Both the position numbers and the translations under genes were made by a program. Shown here in pieces: positions 9,101 to 18,100 of a DNA stretch of 21,797 bases. The DNA comes from Plakobranchus ocellatus (Eukaryota; Mollusca; Gastropoda; Plakobranchidae): the NCBI GenBank assembly GCA_019648995.1, contig BLXT01005154.1:793300-815096 (forward strand), written 5' to 3'. Below the pieces are notes generated by a model, which saw only the letters and a list, made by a program, of their open reading frames with translations, made no database searches and was not told where the DNA came from. Position 1 is the first letter of the stretch; each line of letters begins with the position of its first letter.

Positions 9101-12100
9101 TAATCACTGTTCAAATCCACCGCAGAAGTACCAGCTTCCCTAGCTTTGGAATTGTCTATGAGTCCGGCCTTGCCACCAGGAGCATGACCGGCTGGTAATG
9201 TCGAATTAGCCATGCAAGCAACCAAAGGCTGTAGGGGCACGCTGTTTGATGTGGTAGGGACAGCACTGGTAGCTTTCGTTACTTCTGCTGGTGCAGAACA
9301 GGCAGGAGCTGTTATGACGTAGAGAGGCTTTAAAATAACAGTGTATGCTGTGGTACGAACAGGCTGAGCAGCAGGCGCATTGACTGAAGAGGGGCTGTGG
9401 CCAGGAGAGGCAGTTGCCACATGCTTGGGAGGAGAAGAAACTAACTTGGAGGGAGCACAGCTATTGGATTTAACAAGTCTGGCATGAGCATCTGCCGAGA
9501 CTTGTTTCAGTGACAAAGGATTTTTATGCAAAGTCGTTATCAAATTGGAGGAATCACCTTTGTCTAGCACAGTGGTTTGCTTTACAGAAAGATCTTCTGG
9601 GATTGCTTCTGGTTCCCTGTGAACATAATTTTGTACAGAAACATTTGTTGTGGGGGCATGGCTGGCAGGCAAAGGAGATGATTTCGAGGAAACATCTCTG
9701 CCAGGGGCAGTCTGTGATTCGCAGTGGATATCTTTCTTCGAGACACAACTAGGTTTATTGTGAACACTGCTTTGACCAGCAATACCTGAGTCAGACAAGA
9801 CATCTTTTTGTGAATTAACACCAGATGTAGCGAAAGCACCTTTGTGAAAACTAGCACTGGAAGTAATGGTAACATCTTTCTGCAAAGTAACACCAGATGT
9901 AGTGGCAAAATGTTTTTGAGAAGCAGCCCTGAATGAAGAAGTAACAACCTTTAGAGTAGTAGCGCTGGGTGTAATAGCATTGGCAATATCTTTTTCAGAG
10001 GGAGCAGTGGATTTAGTAGAAATATCCTTACAATGAGCAACACTTGGTTTATGTGGAACATCTTTTTCAGACAATAAATGTAATTTCTCAGAAACATCCT
10101 TTTCAGACTGAATATCAGGTGCAGATGGACCAATTTCTTCTTCAGAGGCTGTCTGTTCTTGCTTTGAAACATGTTTCTTTGGTGAAGATTTTCTCACAGC
10201 ACGTTTCTGTAAAGCTTTATCAGGCAGGTCGAACAAAGTTGGGCCTACACTGAACTTTTTGACTCGCCATGAAACCTGCTGGGAATCTGGCGAAGGGTGG
10301 CAACTTTCCAGCATGCTTTCCTCGTTGTCTTGAGTGTCCTCTTGATCCTCTTCGTCATTCATAACATGCTCAATTTTTATCCTGATGTGCAGCGGCAGAT
10401 CTTGCCTAGCGTGGAATCTGCCAGGCGATGTTGAGCCCCTACAAGCAGGCAGTGCATCTTGGGGTATAGATTCTGTATTGACTTGATGCAGTGAAGAGCT
10501 GGACAAACCAGAATTCGGGGCGGCTTCCTGCTGGTCAGGCCAGGCTGTCAAAAGACTCCTATCGCCTTGGCCAAGTTCATAATCATCTCCTGAAGATGGT
10601 GACGGAACACTGCTACTGGAGTTTGTGGCTAAGGTCATCTCTGGCTGAGCATAGTCACAAACATGATCACTGAACTGGCTTTCCAAGGGGTCTTCAATGG
10701 ACTGTTTTAGAGTGGTGGTCTGAGATTGAATTTGCTCTAGGTAGTTTGACTTACTCTGCTCCTGCCCGCTTTTGGAAAACAATGGACTATGGGACATCTG
10801 GGGCACCCGTGCTGTTGCAATAGTTTTTGTGGATGGCACAGTGGTGGTGTTTAATGATTTGCCTGAGGAACCAACTGCAAAGGCAGGCATTGTGGACACA
10901 GTTACTGAGCTGCTTGAAAATTCAGCTACCATTACTGATGGCAAGGATGTGTTTGTAGATGCCATTACAACAGAAGCAGGGGCCTTTGTGCTCAAGGAAG
11001 GGGAAGCAGCAACAGTCTGGCGCAGACATTTCTCTTTCTTTATTTGAATCAAGGCACTTGGCGCTAAGGAGACTGCCGTGGCAGAGATTGGGTTAACTGC
11101 CTTTGGGTGGATGGCTGTGTTCACAGGTGTAGAAGTTGCTGCTGTACTGTCCTGCTTAGACAAGACAAAACTTCCTTTTACTGCCCCTCCTGGCGTGGTT
11201 AAACATGGGTTTGTTGGAGGCTGAGCGTCTTCATGATGTTTGCCTCTCTTTTCTTGTGTAGGTCTGATGAGATTCTGACTTAACCTGACATTTGCTGGGT
11301 GTGAGTACAAACTGTGTGGCTGCAAGGCTGGCGATGTCTGTAGTGAACTGCTACTTTTGCATACAGCTGTGGAAGTCGACACTGCAGCAATAGCCGTATG
11401 ATGAACATCAGTTACTAAGGATGCATGTCTTTGCCTATCTTCAAGAGCTTCATGGATTTCTTTCTTAATGGCAACTGCAGATGAAGAGGGGTTGCTGTGT
11501 TGAGAAGGGTAAGAGGTGGGTGCTTGAACAAAAGTCTCAGCGGCTGAAAAGTTGAGAGAACCAACAAGGATTTGGCCCCTGTTCGCAGCATCACTGGAGT
11601 ATACCTGTACCACTGGAGGAGAAGGGATTAAATCATTGTTGGTTGTCTCACCATCTTCCTGATTTTCTTTTACAATACATGGACGTCCTGTCTTGTCTAG
11701 GGTGGCATCAACTCCTCGAGATCCTTCAAAACTTATGTCAGAAATAGAAGCTGAAACTGTATGACTGGAGATCAGTGCTGTCGATGTAGACATTGTTGGC
11801 GAAGCAGTTTTATCCCATCCAGACAAGAACCGATTCAGTTTGCTTGTCAAAAGAGGTGAAAGCTGAGGTTTATATCGAGACAGACGTTTCTTCTCTTGTG
11901 AATCACTGTTTGCAGGAAACAGACCTGATGCCATCTTCTTAGAAGCTGATACATCCGTCGTTGTTGCTGCAGACATTGCTGAATTTGCGGGTATAGTGGC
12001 TGTTTGCCATAATGCGCCACCAGAGGCAGATGTTTTATGGCCTGCAGCGGACAGACAGTATTCCTGTTTGATCTCTGCCAGATGTGGGACAGCAGAATGC

Positions 12101-15100
12101 TTACTTTGTTGAGAAAGACTGCTTCCATGCACAAGACCTGTTGTTTTTTCGCTTGGTGGCCTTGATGAAGAAATTGAACCTGTATGGCTAAAGCCCGGAG
12201 GGGACAAGCTTTCTGTCCCAGGCACTGCTATATTGGAAGTGTGAGATCTAGTTTCAGTAACTGCATAGTTTGAGGATGCTGTTTTGTCACGGGTAACTGA
12301 AAACTGTTCTTGCTTCACTCTGACTGGATTTTGCAGCTCAGGTCTCGCAGTTGATGCATTAGCTTTCAGAAGAGATTGAATATCATTTCTGTTTATTGGC
12401 TTGCCTGACAGAGCGTTGTTAGAACCTGATGGCTGTGTGTGAACTGCAGAAGTCACAGCGGGAGGAACAGTTTGCGATACTTCTTTACAAGTGGAGACAG
12501 TTGTTCTCTCACATGAAGCAAGGTACTGCTCCTGTTTGATCCTCACTTGATGTGGGAGTCTGGGGACGACAGTATGTTCAATATTACAGTTTGTGTTCAG
12601 AGATGATGATGGTGATGTTGGGTTGGAGGAGGATGCTATTGAAGGTGTTGATGAAGCTACAGGAGTAGGAAGTGTGGCAGCTGACATTCCGGTGGATAAG
12701 ATTTTCTCATGGAGTTGCTGTTTGACTTGTGTGTTGGGGGAAAGGTCTTCAGCACTTCTTGGTAACTGATTGACCAGTGGGTGAGTAGAGCTAATAGGCA
12801 CAGTACTTGGCTTGGTCTTTATGACCGAATCTAATGTGTAAGAAGGTACAGTAAGGAGAGCTCTACATAAAGAACGACGATATTCTTGCTTAACTTTGTT
12901 GAGTGGGGCTGCAGAAACAACAGTGTTCATTTTGCTCAGAACTGAAGAGGATGTGCTGCTCAAAGACTGGCTCGAAGCTGAAACAGGGGTCGAGACCGAT
13001 GGAGTTAAATCATTGCTATTCCTCAAGGAATCATGATGTTCTTTTTTTATCCTGATATGTAAAGGATTAGAAGAGTTCACAGACGTAGAGACTGTGCTTT
13101 TTGGTAAAGAAACCATAGAGTGCTGGCTTTTATTTTGGGCTGAGCTATATGCCCAAGAAGAAATTGATTTGTTCATAGGCTCACTAGGGTAGGAACTCAT
13201 ACTAGAAACCTGCCTTTGCCCAGCCTCTAGAAACTGTTCCTTCTGTTGCTTGATAGATTTCTGAGGCAGCTCTAAATTTTTGCTATGCTGCATTGAAGGA
13301 TGCGTGTATTCATCAGCTGAGAGTAACTCTTTTTTAATCTGAGCATTAGTCAAAGGAAAGTCCAGAGCATTTTTTCTTGGAAGAGGCAATCTTTCTGAAG
13401 CTGTACTTGCAGGTTTTGATACGACATTGGGACAAGTTGTTAGCCGGTTCGAGATAAAACGTTGTTGTTCCTTTTGAGCTGCTCCAATGCTGGCTGCTTG
13501 ACCTGGTCCTAACACAGACCTGCTTTTGGTGAGCCCCAGATCTAATGCATGCAGCAAGGAGGTCTGAGCTGGCTTCATATCTTGACGAGAACTTGCTGCT
13601 GCTGCTAGAGGTGAGCGTTTGGGTGCGGAGCTGACAGAAGTCAGTGGCTGAGCCGAAAGTGCGCCACTGCAGGAAGTTATTGAGGTAGAACTTTTCTGTG
13701 GCATACTGCTTTTCTCCGGAGGACGCAGGCCCATTCTGATAGGCAAGCTCATACCTGCGGGAAGGCTTTGATTGAGCTGAGCTTGTGTTGAGCTTACTTG
13801 GTTGATGGCAGCCTCTCGACCACCTGGCTTCAAATTAAACACTGAGTTTTGCAGTGATTCAGCAACACTGGAAACTGGGAGCTGCTTGTGGCTGACTAAC
13901 ATTGGCCCTAGTAGAGGTGGAGGCAGACTAAGGTGTGAGGGTAGTGGGCCACGGCTAGGAAGCCCAGTCTGTGAGGAAGCAACAACTTGTGTTTGATGTG
14001 TCGATGGTTTCACTAAAATAGAAGATGCTTCTGCTTGAGAGGGCTGTGTAGCACTGAATGTCATAGTTTTAATCAAATATAAATTATTATTTGCTTGGGC
14101 TCTGGGCGCAGTCACAGATATATTTGTTGATACTATTGAAGATGGCTGAGACATAGCAAAGGATCCAATGTTTGTCAGAGATTGTCTTCGTGGAGAGCAA
14201 CATACTTTATCCAACAATTGAGAGCTAGTATCTTTGTGCATCTCAGCTCCAAACTGTTGGTTGGTAGTTTCATCAGTCTGAAAACTTTGCTGTCGAGCAA
14301 TCCTTTGGTTTTGACTGGCCTTTAAAACTTGCTTATGAGGATCACACATTTCCCTGTGGTGTAAGGCGCCCTCGCCATCTTCAAATGTTCCTCTAGCCAC
14401 AAGCTGAGTGGTGGTTGCCTGTACGGGATCCTGTAAACTAGGATGGCTCAAACTGTGAGATTTGTTTGCAGTTTCAGATGAAGCCTGCAACGACAGAGCA
14501 TAAGAATCGGGACCACCCTGAGTTGGACACAAGCGTTTCTGTTGCCCTTGACGCTGCTGATTTTGGGACTGTTTTCTTTTTGTTGGTGGCCTAGGCTGAC
14601 CGCTGTCCTGATTTGAAGACCTGTGTTGGTGCCCACTTGTGCCTTGCATTCTGGAAGGCTGCTGAAATCGGTTAAGGATATTTTGGATTCTCATGGCGAA
14701 TTGAGACGCATTCTGATAGCCTTGCAAACTGACGGGCAGACTAGAGAGATTCTGAAATCTTTGCATTGTGTCGAGCTGCCTAGATTGATTTTGAGCCCCT
14801 TGCATTCTGACAGGCTTTTGAAGGGGATCGTGAGATCTTTGCATCCTTAAAGCTTGCTGAGGATTTTGAGGTCTTTGCATTCTGACAGGCTGTTGCAAAG
14901 GATCTGATAGACTTGGCCTTGTGACAGACTGTTGAAGAGAATTCATAGGTTTTGGTATTCCAACAGGCTGTTGAGAAGGATTTTGAGGTCCTTGCATTCT
15001 GACAGGCTGTTGCAAAGGATCTGATAGACTTTGCCTTGTGACAGACTGTTGAAGAGAATTCGTAGGTCTTTGTATTGCAACAGGCTGTTGAGGTCCTTGC

Positions 15101-18100
15101 ATTCTGACAGGCTGTTGTAAAGGGTCTGATAGACTTTGCCTTGTGACAGACTGTTGAAGAGAATTCATATGTCTTTGGATTGCAACAGGTTGTTGAGGTC
15201 CTTGCATTCTGACAGGCTGTTGCAAAGGGTCTGATAGACTTTGCCTTGTGACAGACTGTTGAAGAGAATTCATAGGTCTTTGGATTGCAACAGGCTGTTG
15301 AGGTCCTTGCATTCTGACAGGCTGCTCCAAAGGATCTGATAGACGTTGCTTTGTGACAGACTGTTGAAGAGAATTCATAGGTCTTTGTATTGCAACAGGC
15401 TGTTGAGGTCCTTGCATTCTGACAGGCTGTTGAGAAGGATTTTGAGGTGATTGCAATCTGTTTGACTGAGGAGAAGGATTCAGTCCTTGCATTCTGACAG
15501 GCTGCAGAGAAGGATTTTGAGCTCCTTGCATTTTGTCCGGATGTGGAGAAGGATTCAGTCCGTGCAGCCCAAGAGGCTGTTGAAAAGAATCTACAGGTCC
15601 TTGCATTCTGATGGCTTGTGCAGGAAGATTCTCAAATCCTTGCCCGCTGACAGGCTGTTGAGAAAGATTTTGAAGATTCTGCATTCTCACAGGCTGTTGC
15701 AAAGGATTCACAGGTCCTTGAACTCCGACATGCTGTTGAGAGAGATTTTGAAATCCTTGCATTCTGACCTGCTGTTGAGGCCCCATGGAAGGGAAACAGT
15801 TTTGCTGCATCTGAGATTGCTCAGCCTGATTTTGCTGAAAGTGCTGCTGAGGAGATATCACTGAGCTGGACTGTGTGCATTCATGCAAACTTTGGTGCAT
15901 AGACAGATGTTCTTTGCTCACTGGTGAAGGTGTCTGCAGGTTGACCTGTATCAGGCCAGGTGTCTGGCTCAGGCTTGATGATGGAGGAAGATGTGCATGG
16001 AAAGGTGAATGCTCAAACAAATCTGTGCTTCTAGTACCAGAGGAAAACTGGGGGGCTGAAGTTAGTGCCTGTGGCTGGATATTAGAGAGTCCTGGAATAC
16101 CAAAAGGCTGGCCAACCCCTAGAAAGTTGTCCCCATAGTTCTCTAGCATGTTTTGAAACACCTGAAGACCTCGCGATTGCAATGGCTGGGCTTGATGGGC
16201 AGGTGGTGGCTGTTGGTGATGTTGTGTTTCTTGCCTATGCTCTTGCAGAAAATGAGGATATGGCTGATGACAGTCCTCTACTGGGGCTACACCTGCCTGA
16301 ATTGTTGAGGTATCAACAGGTGCAGCTATTGATAGCGATACAACTGTTCTTTTCACTGAATTCACATTTTCTGTAGCATTGCAAGACGACATTACCTCAC
16401 TTAGGTATTTCTTGTCCTTTGACCGACCAGCCTTTGCTGCTTTTGGTGTCTGACTCTTATTCTTTTTAGCTGACAATTCTGAAGACTTCGGCGATTTTTT
16501 GCTTTTGTCAGCACCCACTAGATGTGGCACATCAGCAGGGTCAGGAGCAGAGGTGCTCTCTTTTCTTGCTTTCTTGGATTTCTTCAGTTTCACTTTAGTT
16601 ACTTTGTTGGAAGCTGGTGCAACCAATGAGGAAGAAGTCACTTTGTCCGTTTTAGTTTCCTCTGAATCGGGACTTACATGAACTGTTACTTTCACTGGGA
16701 CACTTTCTCCCTCCTCATCATTGTTAGTCACCAAGCCGCTGTTTTCGTCAACCCTCTGCTTATGCTCAGCTGGTAAAATGTTCTTCTTCCTCACAGTTCT
16801 CTTGCCTTTCTTCATGGATGCATCCACCACAGCCTTCTCCAGCCGCCTCTCCACGGGCCTGATGGTGCGACCTGAGGTCCGAGAGTGTTTCACAGGCACA
16901 TACTCATCAAACTCTTCATTGCTGCTGGAGTCATACAGCCAATCAATATGCCCCCTGTGGCTTGCCTTGCGTTTCCCTGTACTGCTATCGGCAACACTTT
17001 TCTCTGGCAATGGTACACTTGACGATGCCGGTGTGCATAGTTCATCCGTCGTGGAATCTGCAGGCGACTTGCCTGCCTCGACAGATTTACCTTCATCCTG
17101 GTAATGTTTTGGCAGAGCCAAGGATGATGCTAAGGCAGCAGAGCTATCGATGCCATCGAAATCAAGTCTACGACAAACTTGAGTCTCAGGTCCATCCAAA
17201 GCACTTGTAGTGGAAACTTCAAACTCTTCTTCGGATAAATTGCTCTTTCCTTGCTCATCTGATTTGCCACTCTCATTGGCCTGCTGTGTGATGAGGTTCC
17301 ACCTCTGGGAGTTTGGGTTCTTGGGCAAGGGGCTGGAAATGATGACATTTGAAGATGATCCTTTCCCACCAACACTAGACCTTTCAGTTTCTTTTTGGGG
17401 TGAAATCTGATGAGCAAGCATGGCCCGCTGGCGGTACCTCTCTCTTTGCCAGATTTTCTGTCGCTCCTTCCTCTGCCTCAGTAGCTCTCTTCTGGCCTGC
17501 TGCTTCTGCTTGCGCTCTGCATTCCTCCGAATTCTCTCCTCTGCTGTGAGAGGTACACCTCCAGGCCTGGTGGCAGAGCCAGCACGCCTTGGAAATTCTG
17601 CATATGACCTCCATTCTAGCTGGCAGTTCCACTGAGCTCCTGGTAAATCTGCAAATTAAAAATACATTTTCTTTTCTTCAACTCAATCAAACATAAACCA
17701 TAAAGACTAATGAACGTTACAACTAACATTGATTTTGTCTATCGATTCTAATAAATGGATGCCTAGACCTTGAACACTGGTCTATTTTCAAGATATCAGT
17801 AAATTAAGAATGAAAGTTAATCAAATAATTAAACAATTAAATTGGGAGCCTCGGAATTCTTTGATTCACTTAAAATTCTATAAATCTTTACTTCATTAGG
17901 GACAAACAAATTACACTCTATTTGTTATGAGGATTTTAAGTATGTTAATTTTTAAGTGTGCTTGATGCTGATTTCTGACTCAGGTATTTAAACTTTATCA
18001 CCTGCATTTTAATCTTAATACCATGACGATTTCCGCAATCACTATGTTTAAGACTTGGCCTAAAATGGTTTCACTGTACAAGTAGAAAAGATCAGGAGCC

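Noticed and set aside
15487..15864. Plus-strand frame opposite the Gln-rich repeat
   Set aside because: Shadow of the repeat: its LHSDRLL periodicity mirrors the minus-strand units.
5359..17421. Taking the 4020-codon open frame as the whole gene, starting at the Met at 17421 and ending at VSLD-stop
   Set aside because: The frame is open upstream to a good acceptor and joins exon 1 in phase. The last four codons lie past a perfect GTAAGT donor, and phase-matched SAM exons follow.
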